From Ciona savignyi (taxonomy: Eukaryota; Chordata; Ascidiacea; Phlebobranchia; Cionidae): DNA of 64,000 nt. A program made the translations under genes and the position numbers. The notes beneath the pieces are model-generated. The model made no database searches and was not told the DNA's origin. It saw only the letters and a list, made by a program, of their open reading frames with translations. Below are positions 1 to 12,200 of the stretch, piece by piece. Every line of letters starts with the position of its first letter. Within the stretch, counting starts at the first letter, position 1. The stretch is taken from NCBI GenBank assembly GCA_000149265.1, contig CH002044.1, positions 1,577,052 through 1,641,051 of the forward strand, given 5' to 3'.

Positions 1-336
1 GAGCGGTAAGGACACCCCCTCTAATCTTATTGTTCTCTCTCTAGTTCGTATGGGGTACACAGCATACCACTTTAGCCGAAAGTACGAGAGAAAAATACAA
101 CAGAAAGTTTTATTATAACTAACGAAAAACAGAATTTGAATTTGAATTGCATACACTTAGATTTTGCATCTTGGATGTCTGAATGCTGCACGCTACGGTA
201 TTTGTTGCGTGCACACAAACGATCCGCGCGATTTAATGAAGCAGTCATATTTTTCTCCGAACAATTCATTCCATGATTATAAAGGGATATCCCCGCGATA
301 AAAAAATCATTCTTAGATAGTAATAGAACCAATAAA
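1..336 (+). CDS. Possible last exons of a plus-strand gene cut by the window edge
   Basis: A donor-like GAGCG|gtaagg at position 5/6 is followed by CTAAT (21-25, branch-point-like) and a strong polypyrimidine acceptor ending at 44. This would define a 39-nt intron. From 45 the sequence stays open in two frames and ends in stops at about 110-123. An AATAAA at 331-336 would serve as polyadenylation signal. No domain can be recognised in the 20-25 codons present. The call rests only on splice and poly(A) signals, so it is tentative. Confidence 0.25.
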
Positions 337-339
337 TAT

Positions 340-3318
340 ATTTACATTTTTTTGTAACTCTATGGGTATAGTAATATTTTAGTCGTATTATGTAAATACT
401 TGTACCAATATACATTTTTGTGTCCATGCATGGTTATTAAGTGTGTGATCTTGTCTAAGAGTTTTGTAGGGCTCAGTAAATTGTGTTGGAAGATTTTTTT
501 ACCGGTTAAACTTAAAATTCATGCTGCGTTCGTCTTTTTCAAGTCGTGAACAAAGGGGCATTTTGTACCATTCAAGACTATAGTGTGGGCTACAACGCAA
601 TAACCCGACAGAAAGAACTAATCCAAACCTGTTTTCTCTTCAATTAATTCTTAATTCAATATGAGAGTTTTTAATTCAATATAAGTAAAGATTCATGGCC
701 AAACTACCAAAATTAAGTAAAACCAGATGTGTTTTATTAAAACAGAACAAACTTAGAACTAAACACCGTCATCAACTTTGCGGCCTATTACTAAATAATT
801 GAATATATTGTTGATTTTTATTCCCGAAGGTGAAAACCCGATAGTTGATGTAGCATGGGTGGGACTTAACGCCAGAATACATCGCGACCAGTATTATTTT
901 ACTAGAGTTCTCAACGGCACATTTTATAGGGTAGTTCAATTATGCATATACGGGTGAAGAAGAATGCGCAAGAAGGGTTATCATATACAATTTTGCGAGT
1001 GCTTGGATCATCGTTGGTTTACTAAAGTATTGTGCTGTGTATAATTAAAGCCATTCTTTTGTTTTAGTTTAACCTACAAATTCAATGGATTCTCAGTACC
1101 TTTTTTGACGAATACGACAGAATATAAAAGGCGGCTTTAAACTCTGCAACATTTTATGGTTCTACCAAATTTAAGGGAACGTCTCAATCATACAAACACA
1201 CACTAATTCCGGTAACCTAACGATTTCCCGTGTGTTAACGTTCCTTGTGTTTGCTATTCACGGTGATAAACATGAATAGGATAGGATACTCATAATTATC
1301 CCCGTAAATGGGAAAACCAAATGGGCTTAAACATTTTTTGCGATAGTGGGACCACCCCTTGTTTTTTTTTAATTAAAAGTCGAGGCAAACCCGGTGACCC
1401 GGTGACCGGACATGCGTGTTGCCAGCGTGGCCCGAAATTCACGTTCATTACACAATATATGGTATTGTAAGATATGTGCAAGTCAGGTCCATGTTATTTA
1501 AAATTCCAAAAAGTTTTAACCGACTGCCATAGTTTTGTTTTTGCAAGCATAAACGAATGGGTTTAATAGTTTTCGATATGCAAGTAAAAATGAATGTTTG
1601 TGTCAGATTTGCTAACATTCCACCACCTATGTTTTAAATTCTAAACCATTTTGTCAAGCGCTAATATATTGAAAAGTAACTAAATTGCCAAAATACCGCG
1701 ATTTGTTTTTTTCACGGCTTCGGGGAATTCCATGGGTTTAGTACATAAATTTTTGTTTTTACATATTTCATAATCATGATATAGAGAGAATTTTAATATT
1801 ATGTTATATTCCTAGGTAAATTTGATTTTTTTTCTATTTGGTACAATAATGTCCAAATCTTTAAGACTCTTCCAAATCTGATCAAAATTGGTAAAAATGT
1901 AAATTTATAAAAAAAGTATGATTTAGTTAATCACTGTCACGGGAAATCCCCTAGAATTAATCACAAAAATGTTGATTTTTTACGTATCTAGATTATGTTA
2001 TCTAACAATTATTAAAGATTTAACCCGATTTGACTAACATTCCAGCAAATCTGATCTAAATTGAAGCGGTCGTTCAAGCGCTATACCGTTTTGGTTTTTA
2101 ACAAATGGAATCGATAATAAGCTTTAATGACACATGTCCCTTTCGCCTATCAGTTTAACATTTTAAATTTATATCGCCTGTAACAACCCCAGATGTTATT
2201 AAATTACTCGACAGTAGCGTGTTTTTTTGTATTTAAAAAAGTAGACTGCGTACAAAGTAGTTTGTAAGGCTTGTCTTTGTTAGTGTAATTATTATGCTGT
2301 ACGTGTTCTAAAACCTATAATTGTTTTCTAGTAACCTCAAACTGCTACTTTGCTTTAACAGTCGCCAGATAATTTAGTGAAACTGCGCGTTGTCCTATGC
2401 AGATGAGTTAAAATGCTCTGCGTACACAATCACGTCCATATTGAATGATTTTTTAATAGTGAAAAAATCTAAGACTTCGTATGGCAGGATTTTGAGTCCC
2501 AGCCTTTCTGTGAGGCCACTTTGCATTGGAGAGATAGGGAGAATAATTAGTTGAACGCTTCCTAAAGCGTTTTAAGACGGTCAACATATTTTTTCTAGAA
2601 TCGTAGATCAGTGACAATCCATGTTGAAAATATAAGATTGGATCATTGACATATTGTTTAATGGTTAGAATAGAAACTGTCCCGAAATCTCATATTTAAA
2701 ACATTGCAGATACTCCGTTGGACACAAAATCATCTGTTAATTGCAAACGCTATAACGACCATGTGTGTTCCCAATTGCAAAAGTGGGTAAAGATATATGT
2801 TTTCAACTACCTAACGCATCACATCTATATGATGCTCTGCTCTATCTTCTAAATTCATTGGTATAACCATAATCGTTGGTTGTCAATGGTGCTATACTGT
2901 ATGTTACTGCATTAAGTTTTTCTGTTGGAAGTAAAACTTTCCCATTGCAAACTAATGCTTTGCTTGCACTGTCCTGATACCATAAACATTACATCGGGCA
3001 AAAGATCAAAACGATGAAAATTAAAATTTTATTTATTTTACGCAATCGGGAATTTCGAAACGGATAAACAGCGATGGACTAAAATTCATGCAATACATGC
3101 TTCCAATCTTTAAGTTTTTATAGGGAAGGCTCTAAAGAGGTTTTCATTTTGGTTAATCAGTTTCGATTCTATCCGTTGTGATTTAAATAAACCTGAAAAC
3201 AAAATAAAAGTTTAAAAACTTTTGTTGTTTTAAATTTTAAAAATAGGTTCAATTAGTTTTGCTTTAATCAACCTCAATGACCAGTACTTGTACGCTTGCA
3301 AAACGATAAACACTTACT
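340..3318. other. Gene-free AT-rich stretch
   Basis: No exon with good splice signals or recognisable protein was found on either strand. The only structure I can name is a broken SINE at about 1155-1335 and a single kappa-B-like GGGAAATCCCC at 1941-1951. The rest is unremarkable AT-rich intergenic DNA. Confidence 0.6.
1155..1335. repeat. SINE family 1, two 3' ends in opposite orientation
   Basis: Positions 1155-1288 match the 3' two thirds of the (ATCCT)n-tailed SINE on the plus strand (GGTTCTACCAAAT, CCCGTGTGTTAAC, CACGGTGATAAACATGAATA, then GGATAGGATA). From 1289 the same 3' end appears in reverse (ATTATCCCCGTAAATGGGAA). The two fragments meet tail to tail. Confidence 0.6.
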
Positions 3319-3324
3319 TTTATT
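3319..3324 (-). terminator. Candidate poly(A) signal of the myosin light chain gene
   Basis: The minus strand reads AATAAA 13 nt after the light-chain stop codon. If this signal is used, the 3' UTR is very short. A further signal may lie downstream. Confidence 0.4.
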
Positions 3325-3336
3325 TGTTAGGAATGA

Positions 3337-4950
3337 TTACTCAGCTTTCTTTTCTTCCAATAGATATCTACAGAATGCTAAAAAGGGTAGAAAATGGTTA
3401 TTTGGAGTTCGTGCACACGTAAGCATTTCAAGTGACATGGATAAAGATCATTGTTAATCAGGTGCTTAATGAGATATATACCTTATGCAATATATAAGCG
3501 GCTGTAATCTTAAGCAAATCATTTTAATTTGTTTTCTTATTCTATAAAATTTATATATTTCAATCATAAGCGTTTATACCAGTTGTATCAACACATAAAA
3601 ACTCCAGGAACTCTTGTTGCTCGACTTTGAGCACGAGGTAATCGAATCTATGTTACAAGAATGCTGTTTACTAGGACATAAGGATAAAAATAATATCCTT
3701 TCCCAACTTTACACTTGTGATAATGATTTTGATAAGAGGATGGCTTACTGTCAATATTAATGGCTCCAGTCATGTCTTCCTGCCCATCCATACAAGCGCT
3801 GATCTCTTGGGTGGTCATCTTTTCACCTTGGTGTAATTACGTACAATTAAGAACAATTAACAATAAGTTCTTACGATAGTGGACAATCGAAGTATTTTTG
3901 GACTTGAATTTGTTTTTTTGTGCTGTTTCAATTAGCCTTTACTCTAACCACTGCTTAAAATGATAAATTGTTCCATCTTACCGAGAGTTCTGATCACGTG
4001 TCTAATCTCAGCTCCCATAACAGTCCCATTTCCTTCTTTGTCGAAAACTCTCACTCCTTCCAGAATATCATCGAAGGTGCCCTCAGTGAATTCGGTAATC
4101 AGTTTGGTGTAGACTGGCACAAACTCTTCAATCTTCAATACTTTACTAGTCATGTCTGTTGTAAATGAAGTGATCGTTAACTTTTTTTTAATTCCTACGG
4201 TAAACTAATATTTTGCAATTTATAGGAATGAAAATAGATCCAATTTGCTGCTATATGCCCCACTGCAAAAATACATGTTTATAAAAAGTAAAAACCTTCT
4301 TTGGGTGGATTTCCTAGAGAATTTTCAACGTCTTCGATTGTTGGATTGAGGCCAATGGCTCTGAAGAGATCACCGACTTGGTCATATCCCAGTGTCATTT
4401 CGGTTGTTCGGCAGAAGATTTCAAAAGCTTCCTTGATTTCTGTAAATTTAAACAAATGTTGAGTGAAATTCGTGGGTTGAAACATGGGTTGCTTAAAGGA
4501 TCTAAAATGTTGTGTGTATGCTATTCCCGGTAAAACAAAACTTCTTACCATCCATGCGTTCTTCTGGGATTTCTGCCTGTGGGCGTATAAAAACATGAGT
4601 TGACATATAATCTAGCACGGTAATAGTTTAAATTAATATGTTTATATCTAAAGTATTGACTCGAATCAGAACTTCGAAATAAATTACTCCTAAAAACTTG
4701 TTTTGGAGAATTAGGCATTTCGTTAGACATACTGAACTATATCAAGTACACCAATTTTTTACTTGTTTAAATAGTGTTTAGTTTCGCTAAAATTATTAAT
4801 GAAAATTCAAATTTGTAAGATTTTTTTATTTAAACTCTGAAAGGACAATAATTTAAACTTGACTTGGTTTTAGCACAACACCCTCCTACTTCCAATCGAT
4901 ATTATAACTTACCGTAAAATAACTAGAGTTATCAATGTACGACTTACCAT
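3337..4950 (-). CDS. Myosin essential (alkali) light chain, complete, 6 exons
   Basis: Minus-strand exons are 4950-4948 (ATG alone), 4576-4549, 4439-4296, 4155-3982, 3826-3749 and 3377-3337. All junctions are GT/AG and the frame closes at 155 aa, the usual essential-light-chain length. The protein starts MAEIPEERMDEIKEAF and carries the alkali-light-chain signature VFDKEGNGTVMGAEIRHV at about residues 95-112, followed by RTLGEKMTTQE. EF-hand folds are evident. The loop around 97-108 keeps an EF-hand pattern, although the family mostly does not bind calcium. It would clamp the first IQ motif of the myosin heavy-chain neck and stiffen the lever arm. The promoter carries elements known from ascidian muscle genes (see that entry), so a muscle isoform is likely. 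The first coding exon contributes only the start codon. The C-terminus TFCRYLLEEKKAE is lysine/glutamate-rich and slightly longer than in vertebrates. Confidence 0.93.
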
Positions 4951-5034
4951 TTTAGTCTTTGAAGTTGATAGTAGTTAAAACCAAGTAGATGACTGTACAA
5001 ATTGTTACTGTGATACAAAAGCGTTTGCATCCCG

Positions 5035-5041
5035 TTTTATA
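5035..5041 (-). promoter_or_regulatory. TATA box of the myosin light chain gene
   Basis: TATAAAA is read on the minus strand 85-91 nt upstream of the start codon at 4950. That distance fits a TATA promoter with a short 5' UTR. Confidence 0.6.
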
Positions 5042-5064
5042 GCAACGTAGAACAGCCGTGCTTG

Positions 5065-5135
5065 TGACGTCACTGTCACCTTATGTGTTGATTTAAACAG
5101 CTTCAACACAGTGACAAGATGGTAATGAACAGTTG
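5065..5135 (-). promoter_or_regulatory. Candidate muscle cis-regulatory module: CRE, T-box-like site, E-box
   Basis: Within 100 bp upstream of the TATA box lie a perfect palindromic CRE TGACGTCA (5065-5072), a T-box-like half site AGGTGACA on the minus strand (5081-5074) and an E-box CAGTTG (5130-5135). Combinations of CRE, MyoD/E-box and Tbx6 sites are the published logic of Ciona muscle promoters. The site matches are read directly. Their use here is inferred. Confidence 0.5.
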
Positions 5136-5149
5136 GTAACCTGATGCCT

Positions 5150-5940
5150 ATCTTTGATATCGATCATAAATTAGGAAAACCTTTCTTGAAGAAAGGTATT
5201 TTGTTTATATTATTTTTGTTACTTCTGCGAAACTACCGTAAAACGTACAATGTCCCTCTGCAAATGCTTAGGTAAGAACGAACTTACATTCCATAAAATG
5301 AGATTAGATTTGGTCAAGTACTTTGCCCGAAAAAAAAAACATTTTTACTAAAAATTGCATATTTCTTTAACTGTTATATTTCCTTATAAATATATATATA
5401 TTTACTTGACATAATATGAGGGGTATGATATTTATGTTTTATAACCGGAAATGGGAAAACGCATTAGCGTTATTACACGGCAATCTTCATATTTGCTTGT
5501 GCCCAACGTAGATTACAAGAGGTATTGTGGAGTGGCACAGGATTGATACGTTTTTGTTTTAAAGTTTTAAAGAAAATTAAAGTCCACATAATTCTACACA
5601 AACAGTTGCAAGTACGTAATATATGTTACAAACCGATGTACAGCCATCAACTGCATTCTACTAATAATATTCTTTCAAAACACCCTTGTGTGACACACTT
5701 TCAATCCGCCCGGCTACATATAAGTGTACATTACCGACCTGAAAATCAGTAGCATACTCAGGGGGATTGTGCTATGCGTGGGCGCTTATGAAAACTTTAT
5801 TTGGCCTTACTCTAAATGCAATAATGGCAATAAGATCCGAAGGAAATATCTTGGGAGGCAGCATATATTACTACGGCAAAAAAATGCTGTTTTCTCTAAT
5901 TAAAAAGTTTTTTTCGCAAAAAATGTCTTATTTGCACCGC
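5150..5940. other. Intergenic, no gene seen
   Basis: AT-rich sequence with a short (TA)n run at 5391-5402. Open frames here are short, lack splice signals and resemble no protein I know. Confidence 0.5.
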
Positions 5941-5999
5941 AGGAAGTTCTGATGGTGAGTCCAACATTCGGTGAATTCTCCCATGCCAAAATACGCTAA

Positions 6000-6576
6000 T
6001 TTGACAGGAAGGAACGAGAATTTAACAAATCAACTTCAGACGGCATTTTACATGGAAATTATGAGCCGAGTGAATTAATTACGTTTGCGAATCAAAGAAA
6101 AAAAAGGCAATGTTTCCAAGCAAGCAAATTCGGTTTACTAAAAACAGCAATTGTTTCTGATATCACCGAAGCGGGTATAGTAAAACAGCTGCTAAACATT
6201 CTATAGAACCATCCGGTGTCGATGTCAGTGCAATACAATGGCGAACAAAAACAGACATCTACTGTATAGATTTAAAGGTAACTCTATCTTCTGTACACAA
6301 CTGCATTGACACTCTACAACGAATGCGGGATAGCAACACGTTTGGAGTTTTGTTCGCAAGAGCGGAAGAACGTTACGGGAGCCAAATATTAATGTCAAGA
6401 AGACCTGGTAGACAAATTCATTGAGTGAATGTGCCCGAAGAGTGCTTCCTCCTTACAAATGCTTTAAAAATTACTTGCGTTCCACAATGGGTGAAAGTCG
6501 GTTAAATAACTTTGTTTCTCTTACATACCGTGAATTGAACTTCAATTATGATGATGTTATTAGAGTTTGGAAATAA
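6000..6576 (+). pseudogene. Degraded hAT-superfamily transposase fragment
   Basis: In one frame the sequence at about 6245-6420 reads like the middle of a hAT transposase of the THAP0/PRKRIR-like (DUF4371) kind, with ERYGSQILMSRRPGRQIH followed by an in-frame stop and then VNVPE. After a deletion and frame change, 6436-6576 gives RVLPPYKCFKNYLRSTMG, then ESRLNNFVSL, and ends in a stop. This is the shape of the C-terminal hAT dimerisation region (the LRSTM segment followed by L and D/V-I residues). The reading frame is broken several times, so no active protein is expected. Domain assignment is from memory of the family pattern. It could be a domesticated relic, but nothing supports expression. 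Confidence 0.55.
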
Positions 6577-6579
6577 ACA

Positions 6580-9165
6580 TCGGTGCTTAGATTTATTCTA
6601 GAATCAGAATATCGTGATGCTTCTCACATTAGTTCCCGATTTGTTTAAAATGTGTTCGTTGTTTGATTGTGATTTTAAATATACGTGCATTTTTAATAAG
6701 TTTTATCACGTTGGCAAACCTCCCCCTTAACAATATTCTAAATACACCTCTGCCTATAATTATCGGGATATATAATGAATGATTAACGGCGAGTAATCAG
6801 TCAAAAAGTTCTTTATGTAACACGGTAGTACTTAAATCTTCACCTGGTGTAGGCATGCAAACAAGCTGCAAAGATCAATAGTCGCGGCACAGTTTTAGCA
6901 AATCGCGTCTTGGGGCTGGATATAAGGAGCGAGGTAATAAACAACGCGCAGATACATTCAAAAACAGTTGCTTATGCACCCCGCACTGTTATCTTTTTAT
7001 CAAGCCATAAATTTTAAGAGGTTTGTGGAAGTTATATTTGCAATTCCATACGGTAGCTCGATCCGAACATCGTAATTCACGGTATTTGGTTGCCTAAAGA
7101 ATTTATACGTTTTTGAATAATCGTATAGTTTCCAAAAGTGTTTAAACGGTTCCCTTTATTTGCGGTGTTTTCCAGCTTATTCTGAGTCACCGACACCGAC
7201 CCAGACATAAACCACCACCGGGAGACACCTTACGCGGCTGATACGTCGCTTCAATCATCATCAGAGTCATCAGTGAACGGAACGCGGTGTTTTTACCCAC
7301 AAATGCAGTGTGGATATGTAGTACAAAAGCCGTCTTTTCGTTTTGCCTAAATTTTGAGTTTCAAGCAACCGTTTTGAAATGTAACCCAATTTGCTAATTA
7401 TATAGTGTTATAAAGGGCTATTTACGTTTTGCCTTGTTTTTATAGGTTATAAATATTCCGTTATTTATAAAATAACAAAATTAATTACAATATGAAGTAT
7501 TAATAACAAAGCAACAATTAAGTAAGAACAACAATTCGTTAAACTCGTAGTCGTTAAAATCCGACAGAAGAAACACATTAGACGCGGCATGTTCAAGCTA
7601 ACACAAAGAGTTGAGGTTAACAAAAAGAATAGTATAGAGTAAATATGACCCGTTTCTGAGGAAGGGATGATTTTAGGGGAAAAAGGTTGTCTGTGAAAGC
7701 AAATGGACCAAGTGTGGTTAGAGATACAGAACATGCAACCTTACTTATTACGCGTTCACGCTTATTTATATCTTGGTGAAATTGATTTTCAAAAGCTGTG
7801 TAAATACTATTGCGAAATTCAGGTTTTTATAACCAACATAGTTTTTCATAAAAAAATCTTTAAATACATTAAAAAAATAAAATGTTTAGAATGCTACTGT
7901 GACCTAGACGAAAATCGCTATTCCGGACAATCGGCATTCTGATGACTGACTAATACAATGATATCAAAATATAACAACTCTAATTTATGGCATAATGTAT
8001 TCACTATTGTATAAAGCTTTATAATAGATCATTTAACTTGTTCTGTGGATTAAGGGTACCGCATTTACACAAAGAATTCTAATTTTTAGATTGATGACTA
8101 ATAATCCATTGTAGTGATTAGGGTTTGTGTAGTTTTCGCGATATAGACTGGTATACGACAAGGCTGGTTGCCAAAAGTACTCTATGTCGATTAGACCACC
8201 CCAGCACGTCAATTTAAAAACATAATTGGATTATTTAGTTCCAGATGAGTACAGCCCGATTCAAACCTACCCGTTTATCATAGAAATGTGATACAAGTGC
8301 CGAAATATTTGAAGTATTTGAATTTCAAATTATGTATGTAGATAGCCGGCACGTTGTTGATTTTTCTCGTCGGCGCAGCCTTGAACTGTCATTTATTACA
8401 ATTTACCTGTCCTCGTTCTCACGATTCCATAAAGACTAGTCTCCTCCGAAGAACAACATTGGAGGGTCAGGTTTAAAAAACGGGTGGTTTTCTGGCACCG
8501 ACACCGCTCAGTCCCCTTGCACGAGATAACACACAAGTCCCACTGCCGGGTTACTAGTCCACACTTTACTTATGCGGCTGCGTGGTATGCCCGTACAAGA
8601 TATACGCCCTGGTGTTAGCAATTGTGTTGGGACATGTCGTATATTCCGCAGGTATCACTACAAATTGTTAACAGATCCAAGACAGTCGCTCTGTCCAGCT
8701 CTGGTAGTTTGTATCTTCAGTTTCCGTTTCGTTGCGTGTGATCAGGTCCTTTCCGTTTTTTACCTGCGCGATCTGTCAGACGTTTAGTTGAATCGATTAC
8801 TTTAAAAATGATATCGCAGGCCCGACTTTGTAGCAGTTTATATGAATCGAGTAAACAGTTATTTAAAGTTTAATTTAATTGGCGATATTTCGGAGCATAA
8901 AGCATATATTTGTTCATTCATCTCATTAGCAAAAAACCTAACAGCCAAAACAATCATTGGATTAAAAAATGGATTTAGACTCGATGAATGGTAATAGCAC
9001 CAACAGGCTGTTGTTAGTATATGAAGAACAGAGCAATTGTTAATTACTTGGTTAACAATACGATGATGACGTGTTTTCCGTTTACCTTGCCGAATAGTCT
9101 AGGCATTTATTAACTGAGGAAGGTTTGTCAGATGTGGTTCGATGTGCAGAATAAGTTCATTGAAG
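6580..9165. other. Upstream intergenic region of the lectin-peroxidase gene
   Basis: No gene could be supported. Open frames at about 7465-7940 and 8572-8787 have no splice logic and no family resemblance. No clear TATA box is visible just upstream of the start at 9166. Promoter elements of the lectin-peroxidase gene presumably lie here. Confidence 0.4.
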
Positions 9166-9220
9166 ATGCGGAGTTATTTGTTTGTGGTTTTGATGTTTGG
9201 GACTGTTGACAATATAGCAG
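9166..9220 (+). other. Exon 1: signal peptide
   Basis: [18 protein letters not shown], completed to A19 across the intron, has a positive N-terminus, a hydrophobic core and a small-residue end. These are typical of a cleaved secretion signal. The ATG at 9166 is the first in frame before a strong donor (G|gtgagt). Confidence 0.75.
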
Positions 9221-12200
9221 GTGAGTATTATTATTAATTCTATTAGAAATGAGTTGATGCTTGTTTAAATCTCTCACTAAAACACGCTGTGCATATTATT
9301 AACGTACGTATTGCCGTAAATATGTTCCATGTAACTACACTGGTGACTACTCTGGTCAAGCGCACATAAAACCCGCGTATATTTATACGCAAGTGAAATA
9401 AATGACACTGGTCCTTTTGTCCGACGTATTTAACACTAAAGTAAACTTAACCTATATTCTCTAGACAGTTTAAAAAGTTTGTTTTTTTGCGCTGGAATTG
9501 ACCAAAACAATGAGTGTTATACGTTCTCTAAGTTTAATTAAGAAATGTTTGCGTATAACGTTTAAGCCAAAACTTCAGAATTTTTTTTTCCATTTTTTTA
9601 ATGACCGATTTACTTTCCACGATATAAAGATGGTCCAATCAATTTGTACCTTGGATCGATTTCAAAACAGTGTGCATTTTAGTGCCTTTTTTAAACCAAT
9701 TTTTGTTCTCATTCATTTGCATATTTAGCTACGAGGCGAGGTTGCTTTCTGCCCGGAAATGGATTCCAATACGCACTCACCGACACCCGACTGACTTACA
9801 AGAGAGCAAAGGCCGAATGTGAAGGGTGGCAGGGGACTCTGGCACAGAACGGAATAAGAGATCAGATAATTTTTAAGTGAGTTTTTTTATAGTAGCACGT
9901 CGCTATGCAAGTAAAAAGGGTGTTCTTAAACAGCCGAACAGGTCATAACCAGCCGCTATGGTAAACCGGCCGAACAGGTCCTAAGCAGCATTTCGCAGAG
10001 ATAGCTCCGCACTAACCCGACTGTGGGAATGAGATAATTTGTTAACTGTGTGTATTGTACGGCCCACTGCGCCTTTCACACCCTAGGGAAAAACACTACT
10101 ATTCTGTCTTCTGTACCGAGTTGGTATAACTTGCATAAACCTGTGTCGTATTTTTCGTGATACTGATTTCAACGATAAACGGCCATGCCTACTTATGTAA
10201 AGGCTCTTAGGAACGATTAACATATTAAGAAGTATCAAACCTTAAACACAGGGGTTACTTCGGGGTGAGGGTATTTTTCCGAAGCTGACAAAGCTTTGAT
10301 AAATGTATAACCCGTGTCGTAACTTGATGAAAGGCCGTGTATAGCAGTCGAAAAACCTCGAGTCGACAAAAGAATTATTCTTACGACGAACTGTATTTAA
10401 TTGACAGGGTTCTGGCTAAGCATTTTCAAAATGTACCTATATGGGTGGGTTTGGATGATATTGAGCGGGAAGGACAATTCGTTTGGAACNNNNNNNNNNN
10501 NNNNNNNNNNNNNNNNNNNNNNNNNNNNNNNNNNNNNNNNNNNNNNNNNNNNNNNNNNNNNNNNNNNNNNNNNNNNNNNNNNNNNNNNNATTCGTTTGGA
10601 ACGACAAGGTAGGTGGGAAAATAATGTAATTTATTTGTATTTTCTAAATGAACCTAACCTGTGACATGGTTACCCAAAGGCTAAAACGTTTGTTTCTGCA
10701 ATCAGAAACTAATGGATTCCTGAGTTACCGTTCCAAACTTAATATCTATGTTTTCTAATTAAAGTATTAAGTTATCATTTTCGCCCTTTCTCAGTTTATT
10801 TTATTCACCTACAACAAGTGCTTATATTGTTTACCTACAACGCAATTTATCTAGAATTTGGCACTGTAAATCCAGACATTTTAGCTAACACGACGAGAAG
10901 ATTTAACTCGATTTGATTAAATATCGATGCAAAATATGGACATGCCAGTTATGATTCCTAAAAGTTTTAACCTAATTCGATAACGCGATCTACCTAATGA
11001 CTTGGTGATCGAAAATGCTTATCAACAGCTTTACGCAGAAAAATAAAAACAGAGTAAAATCAAAATGTATTCCCATCGTAATTCCGAAGGAAACTCATAA
11101 TTAAAAACGTAGTTTTAAGCATTAAAAAGTGGGACGCATTCACAATGAAAAATGTTCTTGCTTTCATTATTTCGCAAATTGGTAATATCGTTTAATTGCT
11201 CCTAAACGCGTAAGTACCATTATATTAAGCTTTACTCACCTATATGCCTTCCTGTTAATTGCTATAAAAATTTTGCTCTGATCATATGAATCACATGTAA
11301 TTTATTAAGTCGTATAAACAATTAATGTTGTTTCAAGATGCCTTCATCGTTAGCGTGGCTGGATGCATGGCACATTGCTCAACCGGATAACCGAAACAAT
11401 CAAGACTGTGTCGTCATAGTGAACAAACCTTGCACGCATTCGCCCAGGCTACTAGACGATGTCGATTGTCGGAATTCTTTCTTTGGGCTCTGTGAAGTTC
11501 CTCTTGGTAGGAAACGTGTGATTTCTAGAAATATGATATGTCCATACCAAATAGGATACACAGGCTTATACCCGGTGGTAGGCCTTAAACGGCCTTCGTA
11601 AGAACTGAGTTTAAACAATATTACCATTTCCCGCGGCACACCTAGCATTGTCTTTTGGTATATAGTACTGTGCCGTAGCACACTGGTTGCAGAGCACTGG
11701 TTTAGAGTAATATTACCGTTGGTTAGAGCACGGTCGGTCGAGTTATAGCATTAAAGCTGAATGACTCTCGTAAGAATGCGCTAGTTTTAAAGAAACACAC
11801 CTGCCCACTCGCGACCATGCTTATGTGCGTATATATTTATGTGTGTGTGCATGCGCTCTCACCGGTTTTTACTCATTTGGTTTTGGGAGATCTGCCGAAA
11901 GGTCAGTGGATCATTAGCAGTGACGGCTGATAGATTGTGACCAAGGGTACTTTAAGGACATTGCACGAAACCAGTGTTGGGATCGGTTGAACACAAATAT
12001 AATAAAAGCTTTAATCATCATATATGCACAATACTATACCCAGCTATGTGCGTGACGACCGATTTAATATTTCGACTCTATTTACCAGGATATCCACCAA
12101 AATACAACATCGTAAAACGTGACGGAATGGCGTATGCACTGCTAACTTCCGCAATGACGTACGAGATGGGTCAACAGCGATGTAAAGAGTGGGGCGGAGA

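Noticed and set aside
1941-1951. Perfect kappa-B-like GGGAAATCCCC
   Set aside because: Isolated in intergenic sequence far from any immune-type gene. One such site by chance is plausible.
7465-7942. Overlapping open frames on both strands
   Set aside because: AT-rich composition, no homology, no splice signals. The two frames cannot both be genes and neither is supported.
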